This document shows positions 47,201-62,200 of a stretch of DNA of 64,000 nt, in pieces. The notes beneath the pieces were generated by a model, which had not been told where the DNA came from, made no database searches, and saw nothing but the letters and a program-made list of their open reading frames with translations. A program made the position numbers and the translations under genes. The DNA comes from Numida meleagris (Eukaryota; Chordata; Aves; Galliformes; Numididae): contig NC_034412.1 in the NCBI RefSeq assembly GCF_002078875.1, positions 34,803,530 through 34,867,529 of the forward strand. The letters are read 5' to 3'. Position 1 is the first letter of the stretch; every line of letters begins with the position of its first letter.

Positions 47201-50200
47201 TGTCTTTTTCACTTAGCTGAGTTCAACAGTTTATATAGCTCCCTGGAAAACATCCGTAAAAATTGTTTAAAAATCCAGACAATCAAAAATATCTTTCTGG
47301 AAATACTTGAACCAATCCAGTGGGGAACCTGAGAAGGAAGCCTGAAGACAGAACCAAGTAATAAGGTCATACAGGAACATTTTTAACTAGCTTTGCTGCT
47401 AAATAAAATAAGTTATGTTAACAAACCCTAAAGAACACTGTATTTGTTTTGCATGGGGGAAGTCACCAACCACAGCTAAACTGGCAAGAAACCCATATCA
47501 ATGGCCTTTTTGTGACAGGAGCAATAGAGAATCAGATGATGCTTTCAGTCTTTCTAAATCATCTGGCTAAGGCAACGTCTCTCTTATTTTGCACAGATAA
47601 AATAATTTCTACAAATGCATTTTAACTGGGACAACTACTTGTTTACAGCTCTGGTCCCATGTTCAGTTCTAGCTACAATGACAGCTATTTTAACATAATT
47701 TACTTACCAGGCAAAACATGCATTTTATATAGTAGCTTCAGCTTCTCTGTAAGATCGCCATGGCATGCTGCACCTAAACAGCATTGTATACTGTATGTTA
47801 ATACTCTGTATTCAACATCATTCTATTTATTATCACTAGAATATTGCATTTAGAAGCTGCTACCTTCTGCAGCTACGTCACTGTACCCCCTTTACAGCCC
47901 CAGACAGATCAGAAAGCAGTCATTTGATTTCTAAGATCATATGGTCTGCAGTAGAAATAAATAAATAGCATGAGAATACAGAACATCTTACTTCAAATTT
48001 TGTACTTCAGCCTTAGGTCCTTTGTTAAATATCTATTTTGTAACTCTCAAAAATAACCTATCACCACCATGTTGCCACTAAGAAAGGTCCCCAGCTAGAA
48101 GTTAAGACGACATTTTTGTGTGGACTTCAAACTTCCCAATCTGAGGATCCAATAAGAACATGACATGACTTAGAACATTTATCAGGAAGAAGTAAAAATA
48201 AAAGACATTCAAGCAAACGCAAACACTATTCATCACCATTTAGCCAAGGGCTAACCTGATATTTATGCAATACCCTCTGGTGATAGATATCTACCTCAAC
48301 TTCTTTCTTTCAGGCCTACGCTGAAATTAGCTGTATGAAATCCAAGCAGTCTACTGTAGACTACTGTATTAAGTAAACTGACGTTAGTTCATTTGAAAGC
48401 ACCAAAATAACTTAAAGTCAGACGTCTTCATAAATCATCCTTTTTATGACATATATTGCTAATTTATTTCTGAATTAATTAACTAGGTTAAACAGATTTC
48501 TTTTACCTTACAGTGTCAACCTACCTCTGCTATGCAAACTACAACAAAGTATGGATTGGAAAATACTACCATAGTCCACTGTTAAACTTAAGACTGCAAT
48601 AAATACAGATGTCAAGCCAAAGAAATTGGTGCATCTACATTAGTCATTTTACTTTTACCTTGGTCCTTTTTCTTTAAGTGCCACCACACTGTGCAAACGC
48701 TTTCTTTTCTGGTGACGTTTTGCCTTAGGTTATGCATCCAGATACCACGTGATGTGCCTCACTGGTAAAGGCAACATGAAATAACTCAAGCATGGAATAG
48801 TCTGCAGTTCTGAGTCTTCCAGCAATAGCTACAAATGCTTTCACCAAAACAGGATTCAGGGCGCAGGCTATCTGGTGACATCTGTAGGCTTGTTCTTGTC
48901 CATCTCCCCAGACGTAATGAGTGTGGAAAAAGCTCAAACAGCACTGCTCTTTGCTTTTTTCCTGAAATGTATCTGTGTTCCTCCTAATGAAAGTCTCTTT
49001 TTCTCCCCAAAATGTATAGGAATGAAGACAACACAATGCAGGACAAGATGTCATCTGGATGCTCTCAGAGACAACACCCTGGGCCTCTCCCAGAAGAGGT
49101 CAGACAGTTTTGCAATGGGACAAACAGCTTACTGGCAACTTGCAGGAACTGCCTGGCAGTTGCCTCCAGTGGGCTACCCCCACCCCAGAATTAACTAATA
49201 AAATTACTCTACAGCCATAGCGACAAGAGACAGAAACAGACCTCCGGCAGATGTGTCTCTATTATGGAGTTAGGGAGACCTTTGCACAGGTGGATGCCTC
49301 AGCTCAGGACATCATTTTACCTCCACACTGTGGAACAGGGGTCATTCCACGAGAGAACCTAAAGAACACAGGGCCTCCTGCCCAGCCTCTACATCCCCAA
49401 ACAGCAAAACAGATGCTGCTGCCAAAGGTCCGTGAACAGCACCTGAGGAGATGGTAAGACCATCCTTAGCTCCACTCAGGAATACTCCCTTCCTGGCAAT
49501 CTGGAAGTTCTGGCCTTACAACCATCAACAATATTTAACAAATCTTGTCTTTTTGGGGTGCAATCCTTGTAGGATACTCTGCCAGTTTTTAATCCAGAAG
49601 TTTTAAATTGGTGGTGCAAGGATGATATACACTATTCACTCATGTCTCATCCCAATATCTTTATGTGGCTCTACGTCATGCTTCCTGTAGCTTCTAAACT
49701 AACCACATTCTGCTGCCTATCCAACCAGCATCATCATTTTCTCCATTTTCAGTTTACTTCTACCCTACTCTCTCTCTTAATCTGCAGGCCTGGCAATTGA
49801 TTACAGAAGTAATATAAGCAGTACCTCGCTGCATATGCTGTGAGATGTGATACGTTTCTATTACATAGGGACACAAATATGTGCTGTCAGCAGACTTCTG
49901 AAGAGAAGCCGTTTTTATTCAGGGGCAAAAAAACCAATATCCTGACCGTATCCTCCTTCTGCTCCTTGTATACGCATGAGAACTTCTCAAAAGTCATCCT
50001 CCTGAACAGTGAAAAGGAAACACACTGATTAGAAGTAATCACACCACTAAGCATACCATCTGTGGGCCACCTTCATGAGTCAGTCAGGGAAATCCAAGCA
50101 GATGTGCACGGAAAAGATGACAAGAGTGTTTTGTGAAGTAGAGGTTGGTTTTGCTGTTTTTTTTTTTATTTATCTTTTAACTGTAAAATGTAGCCAAAAG

Positions 50201-53200
50201 TGAAGTTCAAGAAAGTTAGAAGTTCTCTCTCAGAATTAATTTTATACATCACCATTTCCTTCAGACGGTATCTCAAATTCCTATAGCCCTTCTTTAGGAC
50301 CATGCCCCATAAGAGACAGCATCAAGCTGTAATACAGCTATAGCAACAAATTAGTTGCACTGTGGACAGAGACTGTAAAGGGTTCTGTAAAGCTGCTTCT
50401 CATACGGAATTCTTGCAAGCACAATCCCATCAGTCCATGCTCTTTGGCAATGCTTGGTGATTGCTTGCTGTTCTGGCCTCAGCTGTGTTTCCAAGCAAAA
50501 TGTAACCCTATCCTCAGGCTGCTGGTAGCAGGAAGCAGTAGAATGAATTAACAATCACCGACAGCCCATTTGCGAAGAGCATGCCAGATCGTTTGTCAAG
50601 GTCTGTGGAAGACAAGCCTCTATCTTCTTGCCCCTTTCAAAGATGTTCAGCCAGATGCAGGTGTGTTCATTGACATTAACACTGACAGTTGCTGCTAAAG
50701 CAGGAAAAAACAAGACTGCATCCTAATGTAATGATTTCTAGATGAATTCGTGTTCACAGGTTTAAAGGAGGCAGGGCTTTGCTTGGCCACATGGTAAGTG
50801 GATAAGCATAGGTAGCAAAATATAGGTAGCACCGTGACTTTAAGGAAGACCTACAACTGGGCTCTCAGCTAGGCCCTCCTGGGACAGCTGTGGATATTGC
50901 TTCACACCACATCTAGGGTACAGCCATGAGGCCGTGCCCATCACACTGCCACAGAGAACCAGTGATGTGCACAGTGTACTGTAATCAATGCATAGCTCAT
51001 GCGCAGTCCTTCTCCCCGTGTGATACACCAATGCCTAGTGTAGATGCACCTACCGACACCAGCCTAAACCCCTGTGAGCACCACTGCTATAGGCATGATT
51101 AAATTAACTGAACAGTAGCTTGAAGAGCTCTTAAAACAAAAGACGACTTGTGCAAACCAGCATGCATTGAACTCAAACTCATTATCGGATAGCTGATAAA
51201 GCATCTACATTTTTGACAGAGTGGATCCCCTTTAGAAACCAACTGTTTTAGTCAGACTATTTTAAGAGTGCTGTGAATTCTCCTTACTTAGCCCAGACAC
51301 AAATTCACGGAAGTTGATGAGCAAGTCTCCATTTTCATCAAGAAGTCTGAATAAGCGTGCAGCTAATACATCTGAATGAGTTCCACATGCCCAAGGAAAG
51401 AGGAGAGCAAACATCCCCTTGAACTGCTCAAAATCAATACGGTACTGCTCCAGATAAGGCAGGCTGGGATCGTGACGGTCAATAGCATTGCTGTTTCCTC
51501 CCCAGTAGCAGCTAGTCAGATGTTCTGCCTGAACACAAGGCAAATGCTATGATTACCATCACCTCTGTAAACAATTCATCAGTTATCAATGATAAAGGAA
51601 CAAAACTCGTAAACACACTCTATACTACACACGAGTAACGGATGTATTTCCATTCACCTAACCCTTGCAAATCTGCAAAAGCAATTTCTCCCCAGTCCAG
51701 CACAAAATGATATCCCCCTCTCAAAGAGTCAGGACGGGGGGGGTCCCATGGAATCTCCAGTTTCAGGGTATATGAACTGTTTTTTTTTGTTTTTTTTTTT
51801 TACTATATAGTTTCAAAAATACCATATGCAGACCTACTTTTTTAGTCCTACTGAAGTCAACGGAAGCCCTAGAGCTGATTTCAGTGGAACCTACTTCAAA
51901 TCAACTCAGAAGCTTAGAGAAATAAGTCTTCGCAATGCACCATGATCCATCAGATTGGACTTAGTCTCCCTGCTTCCATAGTAGACTGGAAGAAGGCAAT
52001 GCAGGACTGAGACAAACTTAGGCCTTGATATTACACATGGGAAATGAAAAGGAAATAAATACTTCATGGAATCTCATAAAATCTTTTTTATAACCAACCA
52101 GGGGATTAAAGTATCTTGTATAGGGGCACTGCAAATGGAACTGAAGCTACAGTGTTTTAATTAAATCTGTATATTGCTGTACACTTAACTAAGACATCAT
52201 TTTGTGACACTGTATTTCCACATATTACATTAAAGCAAACATTAACAACAGCAAAACTCAGCTGTTGTGATACAAAAATATTAATGAAGACATTTCTGTG
52301 TTCAACTCTAAAAATCAGGTATAGAGAGACAAGTTTACAAAGATTGATCAAAAGCCCCTTCATGTTAACTTTTTCATAATATCAGCTTACTGTGTTTATG
52401 TGTACTCATTTTTTTCCATGAACAAATCACGTATTGCTTCTTCCCTCAGCTTCTAAAAATGGTTAATTTTTTTTTTTTAATTTATATACAGTAATCTAGC
52501 AGCTAACTCAAGTTTGCGTTACGATACCTGACAGAAAGCTCACAGACACAGCCTGGCCTTTAGAAAACAAATAATCCAAGCCTGTATCATACGTAAACAT
52601 TTGCTTTTCCTGCAGGCACATGATCTTATCTTCACTTCAACTTTACCTTGAAAAGAGCATACAGTTCCTCCAATTCATCAATAGTAAAAGAAGTCTCCGT
52701 AACAATAGTTCGTACCTTTCGAAACATAACATTAACAGTTGTTATGAAATCCATGTCTCATGAAAAGACAACTTAATTTCAGAAACTGATGGACTTTTTT
52801 CTTTGTCAAGAATATTACTTCACTACTTACCACGTTGCGCTTTGTAGTATCTTCAAGGGTTTGAATAACTTTCAGCCTTTGTTTGAATCTCATTTGTTCA
52901 ATCAAATCTGCTCGGATACTTCCAAATTTCTTAAGAGAAAATTAAAGAGGAAAATGATAGTCTGTGTATTAACCACGTATACCTTTCCTTTAATGTACTT
53001 AAGAAATTCAATTTTGTGAAGGATCACAGCTAAAATTCTAAAAATAGTAAAGATACGCTTGCATGGTACTTACACTCTTACTTGTAATTGTAACAAAGCT
53101 AACATAGTGAGTTCCCAGCCCCCACTGCATCCAGCAAATTGATGAATGTAGCAATCATTAAATAACAGATGTCTTGACTGTTTTTTTTTCTCCTCTTAAC

Positions 53201-56200
53201 GGTTTTCTACAGAATTGTTGGGTATTTTAATAATCAAATCAACCAACAACAACTTTCCTGGAACTACTTTTGCATGTCTTTGCACCTGTCTACTGCTTCT
53301 GTCATAGTTCTTCACCTCCCCATGCTTTTTTTGTTTTTGCCTAGTTATATAGGAGAACTGCTACTTATTTATCAGTATGGAGCAACAAGGCTCTGTACTG
53401 CACGAGCACCAAACAGACAGACTGGCTCTGCATGGAGTCAAGTTATTCATCTAAATGCAGTTAAGCCAACACAAGATGTCCCCATGATGAGGAAATCAGA
53501 AAAAATTCAAAAGGGAACAATTACACAAAAATACTCTTCTTCCTGTTACAACACTGTGCAAATGAGAACTATACATCTAACTTGAATCTTTCATTCCATT
53601 CTGCACAGAATGTGCTAAGGATTACTTATTCCCTGTTGAACAGATACCATGTTATTAAAGCATGGAGGGTTTAGGGGTGTAGGAAATGACTCAGAACAGC
53701 TGACATATTACTCATAGGAACTTAGATCTTGAGCTAAAATAGTAGTTTATTCAGCATGTCAACAGAAGGAAAGATACGGCAGCTAAGGAGAATTACTCCT
53801 TTAAAGTTAATCTTTAATTTTTATAAAAGAAAATAAGTCAGAGTAATCAACAGGGATATTTATATTTATATATATATATTTTTAATTTAAGAACAACGAA
53901 ACTGGTTTGCAAGTTTCAGTTTTTCTGTAGGCTTTCTTCTGTGCTTTCCAAGTATTAGTTGGTAACAACCCCCTTCACTTTAAAATGTTTTAGCTTTGTG
54001 ATCATAGGCCACTAACTTCTCTATTATCACTACTCAGTACCAGCTGATAACTTAAAAGAAACAAAGTCTGACTGAAAATGGAAAGGTCTTGGGAAATCAT
54101 ATTGACTCAGCTTTTTGATTGCAAGCTGCTCTCCCTGTGATGCTGCATGCTTCTGTACACAACAGCTGCAAAGCTGTGGTTTAAAAAAAAAAGAGACTAG
54201 CCCCCTCCCATCCAACTATTTTGGTTTTCTTTGCTTCCAATTCCAAGCAAAGCCTAACTACAAAGTAAAGCAGAACTAATGTGCACTGGCAAGTTCCTAT
54301 TAAGAAATCCTATCCTACCTCATAAGAAGATCTGATCAATCTGAAGATATCCACCTCAGGATAAGGCTCTACATCATCACTGAGAAGTGAGTGAAGGTGA
54401 GGAATAGGTGGAAGAGTGCTGTCCTTATTAGTTACACTGTCCAAATACCTGGTGAGAAAAAGACAATGAAATGAGAAACCTAAGATTCAACTGAACTCCC
54501 TCCCATCTTAGGGCTAATAGAGTATGGGTAACAAATATATTAATTAAATATAAGAATAATAATTAACTACACCATTTTTGCCTTGCCAAATCCTAATCCC
54601 TGCCATTGCTTTTTCTCAGAGCTATGGTAGCTCTCTGAATACATTGCCTGTATCAAGAAAGCTCAAATGTAGCTAGTCACAGTTTATGTGTGGTTCATGA
54701 ACTGATTTGGTCTTTCTGGCTGTTTAAGTATGCAAAATTAAGCATGACACTTGAAATACCACTGGAACCAGCGTCAGCATCCTCCAGTCTACATATCCCC
54801 ATCCAGTACTGCCCAATCTTGCTGCAATAGGCTTAAATGACTTGTCATTCCCACTGGTCCAATTGCTTTGAATCTGTCTTCTACTTGGCAGCTGCACAAC
54901 ACTTACAGCCTCAGTAAAGAGTGGGGCTTTTACTTCAGAGTAAAGATAGCCACATTCTTCTCTAATTCCAAAGACATTCAGTACAGATGCCCCATCCCTG
55001 GAGGTGTTCAAGGCCAGCTTGGCTGGAGCACTGGGCAACCTGATATAGCGCCTCCTCTAGTGGCTAGCGACCTTGCCCACAGCAGGAGTGTTGGAACTAG
55101 ATGAGTTCTGAGGTCCCTTCCAACCCAAGCCATTCTACGATCCTACGATACTCACAAAACTTATTAGGAAAAACAGCTCAAGTCTCAGCAGCACTTTGAA
55201 ATCTAAACAGTACTACCAAATTATAGGAAATTGGAGGTTGCATACAGCAGTGTTAGTTTGTATTAAATGACACAAAGCAGCCTATTTATTGGCCCCCTCT
55301 AAATTCATTCATTTAAGAGTCTACCTAATTCTTCTGTTTAAACCATTCCCAAAACAATTTCCCTCGATATCTAGGCTTTTTCTTAGAAGTATTTATAAAG
55401 TATTAAGTAAAAGCTGAAGTAATAAAAACTATCTAATCAACTGAAGTAAGTTTTTATAAAAAGTTTGGAACATTTATTTGAATGTCTTGAGAGAAAAACT
55501 TGCGTTAGTCACTAAACATTACTGTAAGATGATACAAAAAGCACTCTATACGGGTGGAAAAAGTACTTAAGCGTGCAAAAGATTCACATTTGGTGTACTG
55601 GTTTAAACTTCAATGTAGCAGAATATAAATCAGAAAGGGAAGCAAAAAGAAAAATAAAGACACTTGATTTTCTGTAATAAATACCTTCCCAAGACTGTCA
55701 TGGCTTCTCCATCATCTTTGCAATTAAGCAGCTTGTCTACATTAGCATCGAGGACAGCAAGTGCTAACTGAAATATCACCTTTATTCCTTCACAGAAGAA
55801 ACAATCCACAACCACTACAGCACTCTCAAATGGCATTACACTGAGGAAAAGAGTGAGGAACCAGGACAGGGAAATAGTGGAAATTACACCCAAGTCCTGC
55901 ATGCAGTCATAAAGCTGAGGAACATAGTCACGAGCCAACTCTTCAAAGACACCCTGATCCACCAGCGCTCCTGTTGAAAACAAGCAGCGTTGAAAGTCCA
56001 TTAATTTGGGAGCAATTGAACACATCATCATCTGGGGGAGAAAACTATCTTCTCTGTAGACAGAAAACAATTCAGAATATTTTACATGATTCTTACATAC
56101 ACTTTCTCATTTTCAGATAAGTAGATTCTATTTCACTATTGAGCTGCACTTAGATTATAGTAAGGCTTTTCCTGGATTAATTACAGACTTCGTAAGAGCT

Positions 56201-59200
56201 AATAAAGAGTCAAATTTGCTCTGGGACCTATAGATGTTATACTATGGCTTAGCATTTAATATTACTAACAGAATAATGCTTTTCAGTATTAGTTACTGAA
56301 GGCAACGAAGGTGACTTGCCTGTGAAGATTTGAATTTAGAGACTCCTTGGTTATATCTATGCCATAACATCAGTATCTTAAGCAGTCAAAAAGAAGGAGT
56401 ATCTCATGCATTTGTAAGTTGCAACTCACAAGTAAGTTTGTGAGCAAAGACTATTTCCCTGATAAAGGAAAGAGCCATTTACTTTCACATACACAAGAAA
56501 GCTGTCACCCGATAGTAAGAGCTTTCAGATACTGTTGCTCTTCCAAATCAGGAGCGAAAAGACACAAAGAACTCTACTGTGAATTGTCAGAGCTCTTATT
56601 TCCACCCTTATTAGATAACTGGATCTTCTAAAATTCCAATTCTAGCCTCCTGCAACTCTTAGATGTACTCTGTTTAAGCCCACTTGAGAATGCCACGTAA
56701 CCCTAAGTAGTTGAAAAACTTTTAACTAGCATTGTATCCGTTTAGCAAACTGCTTCTATTCTGTCTGAGCAAGTTGTCTTGCTGTGAGCATTCACAACAG
56801 TTTCCGTGCCACAAATGGTTCTTCTTGTTACCCACTCATTTGGGTAATTGTTTAACACAATTTTTTAAACAAAATTTTCATAGCATACCAACAACTCTCG
56901 TGTTATAGTAGTCAGGTAGCATACGTTCACACAGAGCCACCAGCAGCCAGAAAGCTTCCTCCTCTTTTGCGTAAAGGAGAAGTACTGAAGTGACAATATT
57001 CATAGCCTAAAAGAAGGACAGATATAAATTGCTACATCCATTTCTTCAGTATCTAGCACTGTAAGTGGGCAGGTAAGTGCTTGCTACTGTTAGAAAATTA
57101 GGTAGAAATCCCCCTGCAGACCTCAGACTTTTTCCAATGCTCACAGGAAAGCTTAAGAAAACCTCAAATAAATGACAAAAATTAATTAGTTCTAAAAAAT
57201 AAACTATTTATACATTAGAAAAAGCACGGTTTCTTTGCATAATCAAGGGCCTACTGAGGTTTGCATGCATCCAGTTTCGCTGCTACCAATATTGTGTAAA
57301 TAAGTGCTCTTAGGGAAGCCAAGTCCAACACAGACAAAATGCCTCCTAGAGCACTGATGATGATTGCTGATCTATTACTGCCTGTAGAGGTAGTCTGTGC
57401 TCCCCATGCTTTCTGCCAGTACAAGGACTGGAATCACTGGGCTGAGGCAAGTGTCTGTAAGAGTGTTGGTCACAAATAACCAAAGCTTAACAGTGAAACA
57501 TAAGTCTCTCATTGCTGCTCCCTCTCCACGTTCAACTGTTCTCTTGACGTCTTTTTCTACAAACTGTTTCAAATATCACAATAGTGTATAATGACCTCTG
57601 AATTGTTTGCTTAGATCCTCGGACTAGACTTCTGTCTAGTCTTCTGTCTGAAGAAATGAAGCATTTCAGTGCAATTTTCTTCTCTGTTTATGTCTTTAGG
57701 AATTAGCCAGTCATTTCAGATCCTGAGTCATTAACATTTCAAGGGTCCAGCTTGATCATTATCTACTCTGAAATAGCAATTAAGGTTTCAAATGGAACTC
57801 ACAACATTGTAACTCTGTCAAAGTCTTTTATTTTCTTTCGCCTTGTCTACTACATATGCAATACTGCCGGGCCTGAATTCTCACTGTAACCATGAATCAG
57901 CATTCTGAAAGCCATGAACCAAGTCTCAAGGCTACTAACAATTATCATGACAGCTTTATCAATTAGACACACAGCGCCTTTCTACTGATCTTCCTTTAAA
58001 AAGGTTACTGTATCTAATACTTAATGTTATATTTGGTATCAAATAATTTATGATGCTGTATGTTAGAACTGCTTGTATTTTCACTTACTAATGCTATATG
58101 TAGCACTCAGACAGACATGAATCAAGCTTCTTAATTAACACTCCGGAATTCAACTTTTCATTATGCAAAAATGGTTAAATTTGGGGAGGGAGGGGGAAAA
58201 CCGCCCAGGTGATTCATGAAAATTATGTAGAAAGAATGATTGGAGATCAGAAACTACACTGACTTGAATCACAGGAATAAATTCAAAGATGTGCAATTAA
58301 AAAGTTTTTCTGTTTAACAGTACCCAAAGAAGAGCCCAAGTGTGGCTCACTTTTCATTTACTGTAGACACACTTCGATACAGTTCTGCAGTTAACTTCTT
58401 CCCAGTCTCTAAATTTACAGACAGAAAATGCAACTACAGAAAACCAGGCACGCCTCTGAGCATGCACTGCAAATGCTTCTGCTGGAGCAGGCCCTGGCAT
58501 CAAATCCCTTTGACATCAGCACTATTATAATTCTGCAGCACTGACACTTCTCCTCCAAGCACTGTACCATTACCAGTGAACTTACATGGCTAAATACTCA
58601 AGTGTGTGCAAATGAAGAAGAAGGAATAAAAGGAAAAAACTGGAATTCCAGAAACTGAAGGAGTGTCAAGGTATTTCAGTTACCTGACAATATCCTATGT
58701 TTGGATTTCTAAAAGCATAAGCCGTCAACACTCTCCTTAGAGCGGCAATACCCATCTCATTCTGGAAAGCTGGGTGTTCTGGGAGGGAGCGGTGCAAATC
58801 CCTCTCTATTTCTTCTGTAGCAAGGTTATACTTCCCCATTGATCTTTCCACTAGGTCCTCATAATAGCCAGGATGAGTGGCCATTTCATTAATAGCTCCT
58901 GGGGGTGGGAGAACAGCAATTAAAACCACAAGAAAAAACAAGGCTTGGCAGATGAAACATCCCAACATGATGATCATCGTCTGATACCCTTTCATCTCAA
59001 AGGTCAGTTTTAAAATCCAACAAACATTTTGAAAGCAAATAAGAAATATTTGTTTTGTAAAGGTGATCTAAGAAATAAAAGGGTAATGCAGAGATGACTG
59101 AGGAATAACTCTACTTGTCTTCTCCTCTAGACATATTAATATCAAAGTTTAGGAGAGAGGAGGAAAAAAAAAAAAGCCATCCTCTCACTTATGATGAAAC

Positions 59201-62200
59201 AGGAAGTATGAAGAAGAGCTGTGCCATCACATGGTATCATGAGCTCTCTCTGCATCTGGCCGTGGGGCTCACAGTCCTGAACTCAAAACATGTCTGAGAA
59301 AGCTACTTGTCCAAAGGAGGGAATAGATTATGCTCAGTTGTAGAAAATGCAGCATCTCAGCCAAAAAGGAGAAGACAGGAACTCCTGAGCTTTACCCTCC
59401 CTCTGAAAATGACTGGTCATTTTGGGCAGGGGACTCAACCTGTCTTAAGGACACTATTACACACTCAGAGGGTTGCTGTGAGATTTCACTAGTGACTTTA
59501 ACAGGACAGATGTGTGCATTCTTGCATGTATTTTCTGAAAACATCCCTTTAATGTCCATTAGCAAACAGACCATGTATGAGATTAGGCGTTATTAGCAAA
59601 GAAATTTTAAAAAAGCTTAATTATGTCATCATAAAAAGTTCCTGTTGTGCTCATATCCTAAGTGTTTTAGGGTAGTTGCAAAGAACTCTCTCAGTAAGGG
59701 ACAGAGCTAGAGAAGGTATACAGAAAGTGAAAAGGTATGAAGAAAACCTGATGCACAGACTCATTTCCACGCAAGCTGTAATAAAATGAGTAAATTCCTT
59801 CAGCTTTGAAAACAAATGCTTAAGGGGACACAGAAGTAGAAAATCCTTGATGGCACAGAAAACATGAATGGACAAAGAAAATTTTCTCACTATCTTCCAC
59901 ATGGGGGCACAGCAACAAGTTTATATTTAGGATTTCCTCGCAACAGCTTATTGTGAAGGCCAGAAATAAAACTGGATTCAGAAGTGATAACAAACACAAA
60001 GCAGGCCTGTGGATGGCTGTTAAGCATCTGGAACCTCCTAGATTATGAACTTTTGGTATAAGAATATACTTCTTTATATTCTTATTATCTGAGCCTCGTT
60101 TGAAAAAAAAAAAAAAAAAGTATTTTCCTGCTTAACAGAACGCTTACCTAACCCAGACTGGTGTCTGTTAACAATCACAGTCTTACTTGCTCCAAATATT
60201 TTTGTTTCCTTTTTAACTACGCTCTTAAATATCTTTAAAATCCTCTCTCCTCTCGTGCTTTTACTTATATCCCACAGACCTCATCTGAACAAATGCTTAC
60301 CTGAAAACAGCAGCCAGAGTTCCCCTCTCATGCTTTCTGGAATGCCCTTCAGCACAAGATCTCTGGTCTTCTCCGTACGATACATACACACTCCTTGGCC
60401 ATATTCAGCGAAGTGAATCTTCCAGGCCTGTTCTTTCAAAAACTCTTTAGCCTAACAGCAATGAAAGAAATACATCAAGATGTGGCTCTTCCTAACGCTG
60501 TCCCACTGAAATGCTAAAAGCCTCTCATGTTCTAACTCTCCAAGAAAGCAATAAATAACCTGGTTACAGTCCAATTCACTTATTAAAGGGCTGCCTTCTC
60601 TCTTTTCTTAATTTCTATCCCATCAGATCTTGCTGTTAAAAGAATACTATTGAAGTAGTTGTACTTCAGAACAGGAATGCAAATTCTCCTTGATTTACAT
60701 CCAACTCTGCTTTTTAATGTAGCAAAGTTGCTTCTATTGGTAGAGCAATAGCACATGTAATGCTTTATTTCTGTGAAAAAATATTGCCTCTTGTAGAGCC
60801 CTTAGTGTGGCAGAATGAAACTTGTCTGGCTCAAAAGCATTTATTTTTTGAAGCAAACAGAACTACTTTTCTCAGTTAAGTACAGGGCTTCAAGTTATTT
60901 TTTTTTACCAGTTTGGGGTTGAACTCCTCAGGTGACCTCCGTCGATACATAGTCATTAAAGCTTGAGTTGCTGTTGGAATGCCATTGCCATTGAGATTGA
61001 ACTGTCGTTCTCCTTCTGACTCAGAGCTGAGGCTTTTATGAGTGCTGGCAGAAACAATACTATTTGATCTTGTAAACACCTGCAGAAACCAGTCACAAAC
61101 AATACAGGCATGGGGTTTAAGCCCGAGTCCAGACTTTTTACTTTCTTTTACTTCACAGTTTATATATGCTAAAAAACTAACTCAAAGCAAAGAAATTAAA
61201 TCTCAGAGTGAGCATGAAGCAGCAGACTTTAAACCAATGTCAAATAACATAACTGTTTCCAGTTTACTCACTAGCTCTATCCCCTACCACCTCTCTACCA
61301 AAAAAAAAAATAGTAGTATTTAAATCCTATGGAAGTATTAAAGCAGTGCTACCTTTAAGTACACCCTGTCAATTACATTAGCTCTCTTAGTCTCCTGTCA
61401 ACATCACAGTACTCCCCAGGTGGCTCCTTGGCTGTCCAGAATTGGAGATTCACAGATACATCTGTGTGTATCTACATACACACACAAAGATGTCCATACA
61501 GAAGTTATTTTGCAGCCCTCACTTGAAAAAAGTCATATAGAGAATATTCAACACAGACAACACGGATTGTTATTTGAAAGAAAAATATTTTGGAGACAGA
61601 ACTTTCTGACTTCTCAAACAGCTTTGAAAACTTTTACTACAGTAAGATCCCATATAGCAGTTCACACCATATGCGTAGAATTAGAATTAGTGGTCACTCA
61701 TCTCTACGTATGTAGACATATTACTAATTGTAATAATGATAGTGGTTTGTGCTTGTAATTCAGTAGGAAGAAAATAAGCTTCACCTAGAGCAAAAGGCAA
61801 GAAAAATATGCAGATACATGCATGTGCTCTGGAATGCAACTATAACAATACACCAATCATACCTTACCACTAATAAAGTGAGCGATAAACTAACTGAAGT
61901 TTTACATGGCAAACACAGTAGGGCTACTCGGTGCAAAACTAAGTATGGAGTTGTAACATGAGGTCTACCTATCTAAAACCAACATGATACACTTCAAAAG
62001 CCTATTCTGCCTATTAAGCTCTTCTGTGTTTAACAGATTTGATAAGGTCGTGATATGACGCACCTAAATTTCACACACAGCAGAAGCATTGCTACTCAGA
62101 GTGCCTGAGAAAAATTCATGTAACTATATCTTTTTAAAATTATTTACTTTGCATGGGAAAATAGGGAACTGGTACAGAACAGGGCCATCTGACGCCCAGA

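Larger units (their letters stand above)
44211..47707 (-). other. TBC1D9 introns, 3' part
   Basis: Introns 44211-45169, 45271-45405, 45481-46419 and 46507-47707. They contain an (AC)n microsatellite at 46236-46255 and a poly(T) run at about 46047-46059. Nothing else recognised. Confidence 0.55.

Noticed and set aside
48650..48720. Minus-strand segment with a [13 protein letters not shown] translation and a GTAAAA donor, considered as a TBC1D9 exon
   Set aside because: The flanking real exons (51528-51288 and 47773-47708) already join in frame and match TBC1D9 without it.
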